A stretch of 64,000 nucleotides of DNA from JAAXHB01 sp965214945 (GCA_965214945.1 OZ244029.1:2108001-2172000), one strand, 5' to 3'. Shown: positions 17,841-25,932, numbered from the stretch's first letter. A program made the numbers and translations. The notes: a model not told the origin generated them from the letters alone.

Positions 17841-17925
17841 GTGCGCGAATCAGGCCGGGTCGGACAGCCGAGTTGCGCCAGCCGCGGCTATAACCAGGAT
17901 CTGTGCGAATCAGGGCCGGGTCGGA
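17841..17925. repeat. Direct repeat, offset 60 bp, at the 3' end of the thiamine pyrophosphokinase gene
   Basis: GTGCGCGAATCAGGCCGGGT (17841 on) recurs as GTGCGAATCAGGGCCGGGT (17903 on), both continuing into CGGA. The second copy encodes the C-terminus of the pyrophosphokinase; the first lies beyond its stop, so the gene end has a degenerate echo downstream. Confidence 0.75.
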
Positions 17926-18577
17926 TGGCCAGGAGCACGCCTGAGGCCACTTCCACGGTTGGGGGTGGATCGACGATCACGTTGGAAACGCCCCGGGCTT
18001 CGCCAGGCACAAGCATCTCACCGTCGATCGGATACTGGAGCCCGTTTGTGCGGACGCCCTCGGCAGGGCCGCCCATCGCCAGCAGCGAGATCGTCTCACC
18101 CGCAGCGCCGCTCAGGCTGCGAAGGCCCCGCACCACGTCGACGTGGGCCGAGCCGATGGTGGCCGACAGCGTCGCAGCAGCCCATCGCGGCGACGACAGC
18201 ACCGACAGGGTGGCCGCCGCGTGATCGAGGCGACCACCCGCTGACGCCAACACGTGCACCGACGCGGCCCGGTCCACCGCCAGCGCTAGAGCAAGCTCCA
18301 GGTCGGTCTCGTTCTTGCTGACCGGATGGCGCTGCACGGTCGCGCCTTGAGAACCCGCCCAAGTCAGACCGCTCGCACTCGCCGAATCTAGATCGCCGAC
18401 CACGATGTCCACATGTCGGCCCAGCCTGCGAGCCACATCGACTCCGCTGTCGGCTGCGATCACCACGTCAGCCGCAACAGGCCCGAGGACCGCATCGGTG
18501 GGGCAGGCCGCGATCACCAGCGCCGAACTGTGCCTCACCGTCAGCCCCGTAGTTCCGTCTGACGGCGCGCCATTCAA
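17888..18577 (-). CDS. Thiamine pyrophosphokinase-like protein
   Basis: Transfers pyrophosphate from ATP to thiamine to give TPP; 229 residues. Diagnostic features are the N-terminal AADSGVDVARRLG, VVGDLDSAS (metal-binding D-x-D), the KNETDLELAL motif (family KDxTDxE), SAGGRLDHAAA, and the C-terminal substrate-binding GLQYPIDGEMLVPGEARGVSN. The TTG start at 18577 overlaps the stop of the upstream M23 peptidase gene by 4 nt (TTGA), so it is the distal gene of that operon. TPP made here would serve the E1 enzyme at 54853, among others. The C-terminus after VSN is longer than in many homologues and lies in a duplicated segment. Confidence 0.88.
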   Translation of the reverse strand: MNGAPSDGTTGLTVRHSSALVIAACPTDAVLGPVAADVVIAADSGVDVARRLGRHVDIVVGDLDSASASGLTWAGSQGATVQRHPVSKNETDLELALALAVDRAASVHVLASAGGRLDHAAATLSVLSSPRWAAATLSATIGSAHVDVVRGLRSLSGAAGETISLLAMGGPAEGVRTNGLQYPIDGEMLVPGEARGVSNVIVDPPPTVEVASGVLLAIRPGPDSHRSWL

Positions 18578-19815
18578 GGCAGGTAGGGGATCGGGTCCAC
18601 GGCAGCACCGTCGATTCGTAACTCAAAATGAAGGTGCGAGCCCGTTGACAACCCCGTCGAACCCATGGTACCGAGGCGATCACCGCTGTTGAGCGTGTCG
18701 CCTTCGGAGACCGATATCGAGTTCAGGTGGGCGTACAACGTGCTGTAGCCCAATCCATGGTAAAGCACGACGGTGTTTCCGAATCCCCCTCGCGATCCGG
18801 CCAAGACCACCTCGCCGGAACGCGACGCCGACACCGGATCGCCGGTGTCCCCGTCAATGTCGATGCCGTTGTGAGGCCGTACGTTCCCGAAGATGGGATG
18901 CACCCTGGGGCCGAAGCCTGAGGTGAGCGGCCCGTGGACAGGCCAAACGACCAGCTCGAACGGCCCACCTTCCGCCTCGGCCAACCGCCGCTGCTCCTCA
19001 ATAGCACGACGGGCAGCCTCCGCTTCAAGACGGGCACGTTCTTGAACCCGCCGCTGGATGTCCAACTCGATCTGCCGGATCTCTCGTTCGATGCGCCGGT
19101 CTGCCGCTGCGAGTTCGTCGGAGACTCGTGTCCACTCGTCGATGCGAGTGCGCAACTCTTCCCGGAATGCTTCCGTTAGCGAGCGGGCCCTTTCCAGCTC
19201 GTCCAAGCGCTCCACCTGAATCTGCCGCTCCCGGTCGGCGGCACCGGACCGCTCCAGCGCCCGGAGTCTCGCTTCCTGGAGCTGGGCCTCCGAAGAGCGC
19301 AAATCATCGGTGAGGTCCAGTTCGTTGCCGATGACCTGATCGAGTAGGTAGAGCTTCACCGAGGAGCCGACCAGATCATCTGAGGCGAGCTGGTCAACCA
19401 CATCGCCCTCAGGCTGGACGAACGCCTCTATCGCTCGATTGCGCAGCTGCTCGCGAATCCCTTCTATCTTCTCTTCAAGCCACTGAGCCTCCTTTTCGGA
19501 GGCCGACGCCTCAGCTTCCGCAGCCTCTATGGCAGCTTCAGCGGCCGCCACCCGAGCCGTCAGAAGCTGCTCGTATTCTTCAAGGTCTAAGAGCGCGTCC
19601 TGGACTGCTTGGTCGTCCGCGCGCAGCAGGTCGATGCGAAGGGCTACCTCGGACTTCTCGCGGGCGAGCTGCTCCTGCCCCTCTCGCAGCGTGCCGATCC
19701 GACTCCGGTCTTCTGCGTCCTCATCCTCCTGAGCCTGCACCGACGTAGCGACAACGGCCATCAAGATCGTCAGCGCGATCGCAACCTGCCCGTACTTACG
19801 CCTTAGGTGAGTCAT
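18574..19815 (-). CDS. Secreted coiled-coil M23 (LytM) endopeptidase or murein hydrolase activator
   Basis: 413 residues from ATG 19815, which has a GGAGG ribosome binding site. Signal peptide: basic MTHLRRK then hydrophobic VAIALTILMAVVATSVQA. Residues about 30-280 are a Glu/Arg/Ala-rich coiled coil like EnvC/NlpD. The LytM domain has SGFGPRVHPIFG, HNGIDIDGD (HxxxD zinc ligands), YAHL and HLHFEL (HxH), so all four zinc/catalytic positions appear present and the enzyme may itself cut peptide cross-links. The frame is open to 20025, but the upstream part crosses the 11-bp repeat array and lacks a better start. Co-transcribed with thiamine pyrophosphokinase. Confidence 0.92.
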   Translation of the reverse strand: MTHLRRKYGQVAIALTILMAVVATSVQAQEDEDAEDRSRIGTLREGQEQLAREKSEVALRIDLLRADDQAVQDALLDLEEYEQLLTARVAAAEAAIEAAEAEASASEKEAQWLEEKIEGIREQLRNRAIEAFVQPEGDVVDQLASDDLVGSSVKLYLLDQVIGNELDLTDDLRSSEAQLQEARLRALERSGAADRERQIQVERLDELERARSLTEAFREELRTRIDEWTRVSDELAAADRRIEREIRQIELDIQRRVQERARLEAEAARRAIEEQRRLAEAEGGPFELVVWPVHGPLTSGFGPRVHPIFGNVRPHNGIDIDGDTGDPVSASRSGEVVLAGSRGGFGNTVVLYHGLGYSTLYAHLNSISVSEGDTLNSGDRLGTMGSTGLSTGSHLHFELRIDGAAVDPIPYLP

Positions 19816-19898
19816 CGGTGTCCTCCGCCGTCGTGGGGACACCAACAAAATGCTCTGTTGAGAAGATGACCGCGCATTGCCGAAAAACTTAACGAAAC

Positions 19899-19964
19899 CG
19901 CAACATTTCCGCAACATCGCCGCAATATTTCTGCAACATCGCCGCAACATTACCGCACCTTTTT
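19899..19964. promoter_or_regulatory. Array of 11-bp direct repeats upstream of the M23 peptidase gene
   Basis: Five contiguous 11-bp units with the core CCGCAACATNN start at 19899, 19910, 19921, 19932 and 19943; a partial sixth starts at 19954. The unit length is close to one helical turn, so bound proteins would lie on one face of the DNA. The array lies 84-150 bp before the ATG of the secreted peptidase, in a 226-bp gene-free gap. Tandem repeats of this pitch are typical for OmpR-family regulators; MtrA of corynebacteria and streptomycetes binds such repeats and controls cell-wall peptidase genes. Assignment to an MtrA-like regulator is inference. Confidence 0.75.
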
Positions 19965-20041
19965 GGCGCGAGATACGGGCGCAGGGACACACTTCCGGCA
20001 AGTTCTGGGCAGCCGGACGCGGCAAGCAAGCCCCCGCAAGA

Positions 20042-20959
20042 TCAGGCCCGGATGGGCCGTTCTCCTCTGACGGTAGTGCGCCACATCTCGCGGCGGGCTC
20101 CGTGGTAGTCCGACAGCGCCATATGCATAGTGCAACGGTTGTCCCACACCGCCAGCGACCCGGGGCGCCACCGGAATCTGCACGTGTACGCCGGGTTGGC
20201 GGCCGCCTCGAATATCACCTTCAGCACCGCAGCGGACTCCTCGGGGCGCAGGCCCGACACGCCGGTCGTGTAAACCGGGTTGATATACACCACCTCGCAA
20301 CCCGTGCGGGGATGGCGGCGCACCATCGGATGCTCGGCCGAGGTCAAGCCCGATTCGCCGTAGGAGATGTCCATGTTCTCGATGAAGTCGTTGTGCCGGG
20401 CGCCGGGTCCGTAACCCGCCCGAGCGGAGTGAACCGCGTCCAGGCCTCGCAGCACGTCCAGCCAGCGCCGCGACAGCCACCTGGTCACCAAGTTCATGTT
20501 GGCCCACATGGTGTCGCCACCGTGGTCGGGGACGTCCAGCGCGTACAAGATGGTGTAAGCGGGCGGCGTCGGCAGGAACGACCAGTCGCTGTGCCAAGCT
20601 CCGCCGAACACCACCGGCAGCGCCTCATCGGCCTCCTTCAGTAGGCGCACCACCGACTCGTGGCCGTCCATGCCCACCAAGAAGGGGTCATCACCCGGCT
20701 CACCCCAGCATGCGGCGAAATCCTCGAACTCGTCCACAGTTAAACACTGGTCGCGGAAGAACACCACTAGATGGTCGTCGCAGGCCTGGCGGATCTCAGA
20801 CATCATCGGGCAGGAGCTGTCGCTGCGACCTGCTTCCCGAAGATCGGCCCCGCCGATGGTCGCACCGAGCGAGCCGGCCAGAGGCAAAGCCTCGATGTGC
20901 TGGTAGTCCCTGGCCGAATTGTCCGCGACCGCCACGGCGTGAAGAGCGCGCGCTGCCAT
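20042..20959 (-). CDS. TauD/TfdA-family Fe(II)/2-oxoglutarate dioxygenase
   Basis: 305 residues, the size of the taurine/2,4-D dioxygenase family. The iron ligands appear as the H-x-D in AWHSDWSF (near residue 122) and the distal His in CTMHMALSDY, and the 2-oxoglutarate-binding Arg is in REMWRTTVRGERP. ILYALDVPDHGGDTMWANM is the conserved strand and loop after HxD. The family hydroxylates sulfonates, chlorophenoxy acids, carnitine precursors and other carboxylates; the substrate is unknown. ATG at 20959 gives the normal N-terminus (LPLAGSLGATIGGADL). It lies downstream of the thiolase/DUF35 operon, separated by a hairpin and the 45-bp repeat, so it may have its own promoter. Confidence 0.9.
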   Translation of the reverse strand: MAARALHAVAVADNSARDYQHIEALPLAGSLGATIGGADLREAGRSDSSCPMMSEIRQACDDHLVVFFRDQCLTVDEFEDFAACWGEPGDDPFLVGMDGHESVVRLLKEADEALPVVFGGAWHSDWSFLPTPPAYTILYALDVPDHGGDTMWANMNLVTRWLSRRWLDVLRGLDAVHSARAGYGPGARHNDFIENMDISYGESGLTSAEHPMVRRHPRTGCEVVYINPVYTTGVSGLRPEESAAVLKVIFEAAANPAYTCRFRWRPGSLAVWDNRCTMHMALSDYHGARREMWRTTVRGERPIRA

Positions 20960-20972
20960 CGCCGATCATCCC

Positions 20973-20999
20973 CTGGCCGGGCTCGGCGAGCCCGGCCAG
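20973..20999. terminator. GC-rich hairpin between the thiolase and dioxygenase genes
   Basis: Thirteen-base arms (20973-20985 and 20987-20999) are exact reverse complements around a single G. It lies about 80 bp after the thiolase stop (minus strand) and 14 bp before the dioxygenase start. No T-tract; possibly a terminator or an element in the dioxygenase leader. Confidence 0.55.
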
Positions 21000-21025
21000 G
21001 TCATAGCGGCACCCAGCTGTGTCCG

Positions 21026-21115
21026 GCCATGGCTACGGCTTCTCCGAGCCGACGATCCACATCGCGAAGTGCCATGACTATGGCTTCTCTGAGCCGACGA
21101 TCCACATCGCGAAGT
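21026..21115. repeat. 45-bp tandem duplication at the thiolase 3' end
   Basis: Copy A (21026-21070) and copy B (21071-21115) are 45-bp units differing at three positions. Copy B contains the last codons and stop of the minus-strand thiolase gene. Copy A follows directly and repeats the coding end including a second stop, so it is a non-coding echo of exactly 15 codons. Confidence 0.9.
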
Positions 21116-22241
21116 ACTGCGCACCGCCGCCGTAGGCGTGGCCCAGCGCTGTACGCGCGCCGTCCACTTGGTGATCTCCGGCGGCACCCATCACCTGCAA
21201 CGCCGCCTCGGCGAAACGGATCGTCCCCGACGCCCCGATCGGGTTGCTCGACAACACGCCTCCGGAGCAGTTGACCGGCAGGTCGCCGCCGTCGAGCGCC
21301 GTGGCCCCGGCGTCAACCATGCGCCAGCCCTCGCCCCGTTGCGCGAAGCCGAGGCTCTCCAGCCACATGGGCTCATACCACGAGAACGGCACGTACATCT
21401 CTACCGCGTCGATCCCAGCGCGGCGATCGACGATGCCCGCCTGGGCAAAAACGTCATCGGCGCACTGCTCCGACGCCGCGGGCGACACCATGTTGCGCCC
21501 GCCGTAGCTGTTGCTCTCAGAGCGCATGGCCGTGCCGTGCACCCAGGCGACAGGGCCGTCGCAGGCATCGCCCCCAGCCTCGTCGGCCAGCACCATCGCG
21601 CAGGCACCGTCAGATGACGGGCAGGTTTCGGAGTAGCGGATCGGATCCCACAGCATCGGCGACTCCACGACCTGCTCGAAGGTGAGATCGTGCTGATGAA
21701 GGTGCGCGTAGGGGTTGAGCAGCGCCTGACGGCGGTCTTTGTAGGCGACCATGCAGCCGATCAGCTCGGGCGCGTCGGTCATCATCATGTAGCGGCGGAT
21801 GATCGGCGAGAAGTAACCGCCCGCGCCGGCGTTCACCGACGTGGCGAAAGGTTGAGGCAGCGACAGCGCCCACATAGCGTTGGACTCGGACTGTTTCTCC
21901 CAGCCGATCGCCAGCACGCAGCGATGCACCCTGGACTGCACCATCGACGCAGCCACGCAACCGGTGGACCCTCCCACCGATCCGGCGGTGTGAACCCGGA
22001 TGATCGGCTTGCCGACCGCGCCGAGCGCCTCAGCTAGGTACACCTCGGGCATCATCAGGCCCTCGAAAAAGTCCGGCGCCTTGCCCATGATCACCGCGTC
22101 GATGTCGCGCCAGTCCTTGCCGGCCATCTCCAGCGCCCGGTAAGCGGCCTCGCGCAGCAGGCCCGGGATTGAAACGTCGCTGCGCGCCGACGCGTACTTC
22201 GTCTGGCCGACTCCGATCACCGCGGTGCGCTCAGCAGCCAC
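21078..22241 (-). CDS. Thiolase-fold lipid-transfer/aldolase-type protein, larger subunit
   Basis: 387 residues, related to SCP-x thiolases. The thiolase fold is clear (TAVIGVGQTKYA at the N-terminus, IDAVIMGKAPD, GASGTIRFAEAALQVMG near the C-terminus, and GHAYGGGAQYF). The nucleophile segment reads VHTAGSVGGSTGC, with no Cys at the NNxCxSG position, so classical thiolysis is unlikely. Such Cys-less thiolase folds include Ltp2, a retro-aldolase in steroid side-chain degradation that needs a DUF35 partner; two DUF35 genes are two positions upstream. GTG at 22241 starts 2 nt after the TAG of the upstream thiolase gene. Function as an aldolase is inference. Confidence 0.85.
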   Translation of the reverse strand: MAAERTAVIGVGQTKYASARSDVSIPGLLREAAYRALEMAGKDWRDIDAVIMGKAPDFFEGLMMPEVYLAEALGAVGKPIIRVHTAGSVGGSTGCVAASMVQSRVHRCVLAIGWEKQSESNAMWALSLPQPFATSVNAGAGGYFSPIIRRYMMMTDAPELIGCMVAYKDRRQALLNPYAHLHQHDLTFEQVVESPMLWDPIRYSETCPSSDGACAMVLADEAGGDACDGPVAWVHGTAMRSESNSYGGRNMVSPAASEQCADDVFAQAGIVDRRAGIDAVEMYVPFSWYEPMWLESLGFAQRGEGWRMVDAGATALDGGDLPVNCSGGVLSSNPIGASGTIRFAEAALQVMGAAGDHQVDGARTALGHAYGGGAQYFAMWIVGSEKP

Positions 22242-22243
22242 GG

Positions 22244-23299
22244 CTAGTCGCCCTCCAGCACGCACACCAGGTTCTGCTGCAGACACGGGCCCGAAGTGGC
22301 GTGCGCCACAGCCCGGTCGGCTTCGCCCCGGTTGATTCGGGATGCGGCCTCGCCTATTCGGATAAGCCCGGAAGCCATCATCGTGTGCGCAGCCAGCGCC
22401 CCGCCCGACGGGTTTATTACCGTGGCGTCCTCGTCGATGCCGAGCGCTTCGATCAACAGATGCTCAGAAGTGGTGAACGGCGCGCACAGCTCCGCGAGGT
22501 CCAGCCTGTCGGACCTTGCGCCGGCTTGCTGGGCAGCGCGCCGAGCTGACATCGAAGACGTGAGGTCACGCACTCCGAGTGTGTGAGCGTCGCTACGGTG
22601 GTCGATGCCCCGGATCCAAGCCGGGCGCTCGCACAGCTCGCGGGCTCGGTCGCCGACGGCGAGCACGACCGCCGCTCCCCCGTCCGAAGATGCCGGCAAG
22701 TCGGACGGTCGCAGCGGCTCTACCGCGTAGCCTTCCGCCAAGATCTCCTCCGCGGACTTCGCGTCGGCGCGCACAGCATGGGGGTTGGACGCCGCGTGTT
22801 CACGGCTGCGGGCCGCTATGTCGGCCAGGCGCTTTTCGCTCACGTGGCCGCTGTCGAGCATCAAACGAGCCGCCAAGGCCTCCAGCGCGTACCAGTCCGG
22901 CCACAACGGCCCCACGTAATAGGGGTCGGTCTGGGTGGCGAGCACGTCACGCAGCGAGCCCGACGACGACTTGCCGTAGCCGTACACGAAGGCGGTGTCG
23001 ATCCCGCCGCACTGCAGCTTCACCCACGCCTCATACAGCGCCCAGGCACCGTCCTGCTCCACGTGGCTCTCGCTGATCGGCGGGACCGGGCCCACTCCGT
23101 CGATAGTCATCACGAATGAGAAGGCCTGGCCGGCCAGGAAGTCCGACGAGCCCGAGCAGGTGAAACCCATGTCTGCCTGGGTGAGGCCGACGGCTGTTTT
23201 GGCCTGCTCCATGATCGGGATCATCATCTCGACCTCGGACTCGCCGACGACGGCCGCATGCTGGCGCTGCGCGAACGACACGACCGCAACGTCAATCAT
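22244..23299 (-). CDS. Thiolase-fold lipid-transfer/aldolase-type protein, smaller subunit
   Basis: 351 residues, a second Cys-less thiolase fold. The N-terminus is MIDVAVVSFAQRQHAAVVGE; the region aligning with the thiolase nucleophile reads PISESHVEQDGAWALYEAWV, without Cys. The C-terminal half has NPSGGALAAHTMMASGLIRIGEAA, the usual thiolase NPxGG/GHPxG segment. Paired with the next gene it may form a heteromeric acyl-CoA complex. Its ATG overlaps the stop of the upstream DUF35 gene (ATGA) and its own stop abuts the next start, so the set is one transcript. The exact reaction is not known; degradation of a branched or sterol-derived acyl-CoA is plausible. Confidence 0.85.
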   Translation of the reverse strand: MIDVAVVSFAQRQHAAVVGESEVEMMIPIMEQAKTAVGLTQADMGFTCSGSSDFLAGQAFSFVMTIDGVGPVPPISESHVEQDGAWALYEAWVKLQCGGIDTAFVYGYGKSSSGSLRDVLATQTDPYYVGPLWPDWYALEALAARLMLDSGHVSEKRLADIAARSREHAASNPHAVRADAKSAEEILAEGYAVEPLRPSDLPASSDGGAAVVLAVGDRARELCERPAWIRGIDHRSDAHTLGVRDLTSSMSARRAAQQAGARSDRLDLAELCAPFTTSEHLLIEALGIDEDATVINPSGGALAAHTMMASGLIRIGEAASRINRGEADRAVAHATSGPCLQQNLVCVLEGD

Positions 23300-23889
23300 G
23301 TCGGTACCTGCTCGGGCGGCTGGGCTCTGCCGATGCGCTCGTAGTCGTCGATCGTCACGTCAGGCTCCCCGGTGGGGGCCCATCCCAGTATGTTGGCGGC
23401 TGACTCTTCCAGCTCTTCGTCGGGTTTCCACACAGCCCGCACCCTCATCCCGATACGCACCTCTTCGGGCGCGATGTCGATCACCAGGCCCAAGAAGCCG
23501 ACCGACGCGCCGTCCAGCACGACCCAGGCGCTGCAGTAGGGCGGCTTTAGATCGGGCCGGCGCGGGATTGGCACCCGGGTGACGTTGAAGGAATCGACGT
23601 AGCCGGTGTCGGGCAGCTCCACCACGCCGGAGGTGGCCGTTCCGGCCAGCGGGCTGACACCGCGCGGCGGAACGAACACCTGCCCGGTCACCGGGCATTC
23701 CTCGCCGAGTATGCGCTTTTGCTTCATGGCCCGCAGGTACCGCGACAGCGCCCGTCCCGGCGTATAGGTGTACTCGAGGCGCACGGGCGTGGTGACGATG
23801 CTGACAGGCTCAACAGAGGCCAGCGAGTCCGGCAGCGTCAGCTTAGCAGCGAGCCCGGCGGGCGGCCCGGGCGGCGTGGACGGGCTCAT
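23296..23889 (-). CDS. DUF35 OB-fold acyl-CoA-associated protein (second)
   Basis: 197 residues. The pattern is that of the DUF35 family: an N-terminal helix (YTPGRALSRYLRAMKQKRI), a zinc-ribbon position reading EECPVTGQVFVPPRG, then an OB-fold (GVVELPDTGYVDSFNVTRVP, GFLGLVIDIAPEEVRIGMRVRAVW). Normal DUF35 ribbons have two CxxC pairs; only one Cys is left here, so zinc is probably not bound. DUF35 proteins act as partners of thiolase-fold enzymes, for example in archaeal HMG-CoA synthesis and the Ltp2 aldolase. Overlaps by 4 nt with both neighbours. Confidence 0.85.
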   Translation of the reverse strand: MSPSTPPGPPAGLAAKLTLPDSLASVEPVSIVTTPVRLEYTYTPGRALSRYLRAMKQKRILGEECPVTGQVFVPPRGVSPLAGTATSGVVELPDTGYVDSFNVTRVPIPRRPDLKPPYCSAWVVLDGASVGFLGLVIDIAPEEVRIGMRVRAVWKPDEELEESAANILGWAPTGEPDVTIDDYERIGRAQPPEQVPT

Positions 23890-24440
23890 GGAGCGCCCCG
23901 GGGGCCTGGCATGGGCTCAAACCCCGCTATGTCGGCTATGTGCCCGTTCCGCTCGTCACGCCACACGGCCCGAACTCGCATGCCGGTGGACATCTCGGAG
24001 GAGCTGCTGACGCACACGCCGTGCAACATCGGCGTGTCTGCTCCGTCCAGTCGGATCAGCGCCCACGCGAAGGCGCCGTCGAAGGGCTGCTGGAGCCGGG
24101 GCGCGCCGTTCCAGGCCCAAGTGAGCACCTCGCCGGCGTCGGCCACTTCCACCAGCTCGGTAAGCGGCTCAGATGTGATGGGATCGTATTCGAGAGGCGG
24201 GCACAGCACCGACCCGTCGGGCCTGCGGATGCCCAGAATGAGCTTGTTGCGCAGGCCCGTGAGGAACGCTCCGATGACCGGGCCGGTGGAACGAGTGAAG
24301 GGATACTCCAGCACGAGAGGGGCGCGCAGAACTCCATCGCCGTGTGCGTCGCCGTGCACCCAAGTCGACGCCTGATCCCAGCCGAGAGCACGGCGGGCGC
24401 GCAGAACTCCATCGCCGTGTGCGTCGCCGTGCTCCGCCAT
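23886..24440 (-). CDS. DUF35 OB-fold acyl-CoA-associated protein (first)
   Basis: 184 residues, paralogue of the next gene. Features: EYPFTRSTGPVIGAFLTGLRNKLILG (N-terminal helices), GSVLCPPLEYDP in place of the zinc ribbon, then the OB-fold with GAFAWALIRLDGAD and GMRVRAVWRDE. Cys residues of the ribbon are nearly absent. The N-terminus is odd: HGDAHGDGVLRA occurs twice, 25 residues apart, because of a 38-bp direct repeat (offset 75 bp) at the 5' end. The true start may therefore be ATG 24440 or the GTG at the second copy (24365). Homologues lack the duplicated stretch as far as I can tell from the fold, which favours the internal start. Confidence 0.8.
   Translation of the reverse strand: MAEHGDAHGDGVLRARRALGWDQASTWVHGDAHGDGVLRAPLVLEYPFTRSTGPVIGAFLTGLRNKLILGIRRPDGSVLCPPLEYDPITSEPLTELVEVADAGEVLTWAWNGAPRLQQPFDGAFAWALIRLDGADTPMLHGVCVSSSSEMSTGMRVRAVWRDERNGHIADIAGFEPMPGPRGAP
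24320..24432. repeat. 38-bp direct repeat, offset 75 bp, at a gene start
   Basis: 24320-24357 and 24395-24432 are identical 38-bp segments with a 37-bp unique spacer. The offset of 75 bp keeps the reading frame (25 codons) of the DUF35 gene, duplicating its first ~12 codons. Confidence 0.9.
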
Positions 24441-24465
24441 ACGGCCAGCCTACGCGTCCGGCGGA

Positions 24466-25932
24466 TTAGGCGATGCGTCGCTCGAAGCCCAGGTCGATTC
24501 CGGCCACGGCGTGCTCGATGGCCTCCAGTCCCGGGCGCCATCGCTCGAAGACCGCGGCGCGCTCGGCAGTGTTGTCGAGAAGGCGGCGCTGTAGACCGCG
24601 GGCGCGCTCACCGATCTCGCGGTGATTAACGCGCGTGGAGCAGCCGCCGCGCACCACCGGCTCGCCGTGGGTTATCACGGTGTCGACCGACTCGCCGTGC
24701 TCCGCGAGTACCAGGCTCGCCACGAGCTGGCCGCGCTCGCACAGCACATGGCGGTCAAGCCGAAGCAGGACTATGTCTGCGAGCGCCCCGGGCGTCAGCC
24801 GGCCCACGGGCGCGCCTATCGCCGCGGCGCCGCCCCGCAAGGAGCGAGCCCAGACCTGCTCTGCGGTGGGCCAGCGCCGGTGGTCGCCGACCAGAGTCGG
24901 CAGCAGCGCTGCCAGCTTGAGCGCTTCGAACATGTTCTGGTTGTCGTTCGACGCGGCCCCGTCGGCGCCTACGGCGACGGGCACGCCAGCGGCGATCATC
25001 TCTACCATGGGCATAACCCCCGACCCGCATCGCAGGTTGGAGCACGGGTTGTGGACCACGGTTGTGTTGCTCGCGGCGATCATCTCGATCTCGGCGGCGT
25101 CGGCCCACACGGTATGCGCCAGGCTCGAGCCCTTGCCGAGAAAGCCGAGGTCTAACGCGTGAGCGACGGTGGAGCGCCCCCAGCGGTGATGGCCGACGAA
25201 GACCTGGCTCTTGGTCTCAAGCAGGTGGGTGTGCACGCCGACGCCGTGGCGGCGGGCCAATTCGGCCAGCAGCACTAGGAACTCGTCGGAGCAGCGCTGA
25301 AACGCGGACGGCCCCACCACCGGCGCCACGCGCCGACGGCCTCGATGCTTTGAGAGGAACTCCTCGACGTGTCCAGCCAGGGTGACAGGATCTAGGGCCG
25401 GCTCGGACGGCAGGCTGTCCGGGCCGATGTCAGCTCCGGTCAGCAGATGCGCTGGCACGGTCTGGGCGAACGGCAGGTCGCCGACCATCGGCGCGACCGC
25501 GGCCCGCAGCCCCAGGTCTGAATAGGCGGCGGTGACGGCGTCGCCGTGGGCTTCGAAATTGTCCGGGGGCAGGTGCACGTGGTCGAGCACGGACGTGCAT
25601 CCGGTGAGCAGCATCTCCAGAGCGCCGGCCGCGGCTGTTGTGTAGGCGTCCTCGGCGCTGCGGGGCACGCTTCCAAAAACCGCCCACGCGAGCCACAGAT
25701 CGAGCGGCAGGTTCGGCGTGGTTCCCCGGTCGAGGCTCTGGCCTGAATGCGTGTGGGCGTTGATCAGCCCCGGCATGGCGAGCATCCCGTCCGCGTCGAT
25801 CACCTCCGCCCCGGCAGTCGGAAGCCCAAGGCGCAGCTCCGAGATGCGGCCGTCCTCCACCAGGATGTCCGCGGCCTCTACAGGGCCGTCGGGGTGCAAT
25901 ACGTGGGCGCCTTTGATAATCAGCGGCGTCAT
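24466..25932 (-). CDS. Amidohydrolase-superfamily deaminase/hydrolase (ATZ/TRZ-like)
   Basis: 488 residues from ATG 25932, which has a GGAGG ribosome binding site 10 nt upstream. Metal ligands: NAHTHSGQSL (HxH), HTHLLET (third His), HTVWAD (fourth His region) and GADGAASNDNQNMFEALK (Asp with the SND motif typical of SAH/MTA deaminases and chlorohydrolases). The N-terminal beta-sandwich is IIKGAHVLHPDG and the C-terminal one ALADIVLLRLDRHVL. These enzymes deaminate or dechlorinate aminopurines, triazines or related ring compounds; substrate unknown. It is first in the minus-strand cluster, 25 bp before the DUF35 gene, and so may be co-expressed with the thiolase set. Confidence 0.87.
   Translation of the reverse strand: MTPLIIKGAHVLHPDGPVEAADILVEDGRISELRLGLPTAGAEVIDADGMLAMPGLINAHTHSGQSLDRGTTPNLPLDLWLAWAVFGSVPRSAEDAYTTAAAGALEMLLTGCTSVLDHVHLPPDNFEAHGDAVTAAYSDLGLRAAVAPMVGDLPFAQTVPAHLLTGADIGPDSLPSEPALDPVTLAGHVEEFLSKHRGRRRVAPVVGPSAFQRCSDEFLVLLAELARRHGVGVHTHLLETKSQVFVGHHRWGRSTVAHALDLGFLGKGSSLAHTVWADAAEIEMIAASNTTVVHNPCSNLRCGSGVMPMVEMIAAGVPVAVGADGAASNDNQNMFEALKLAALLPTLVGDHRRWPTAEQVWARSLRGGAAAIGAPVGRLTPGALADIVLLRLDRHVLCERGQLVASLVLAEHGESVDTVITHGEPVVRGGCSTRVNHREIGERARGLQRRLLDNTAERAAVFERWRPGLEAIEHAVAGIDLGFERRIA

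Noticed and set aside
19899..19964. CRISPR array
   Set aside because: Units are 11 bp and contiguous, without spacers, and no cas gene is near.
19816..20025. Longer N-terminus for the M23 peptidase
   Set aside because: It would put a Cys/Arg-rich stretch made from the 11-bp repeats before a normal signal peptide; the ATG at 19815 has a good ribosome binding site.
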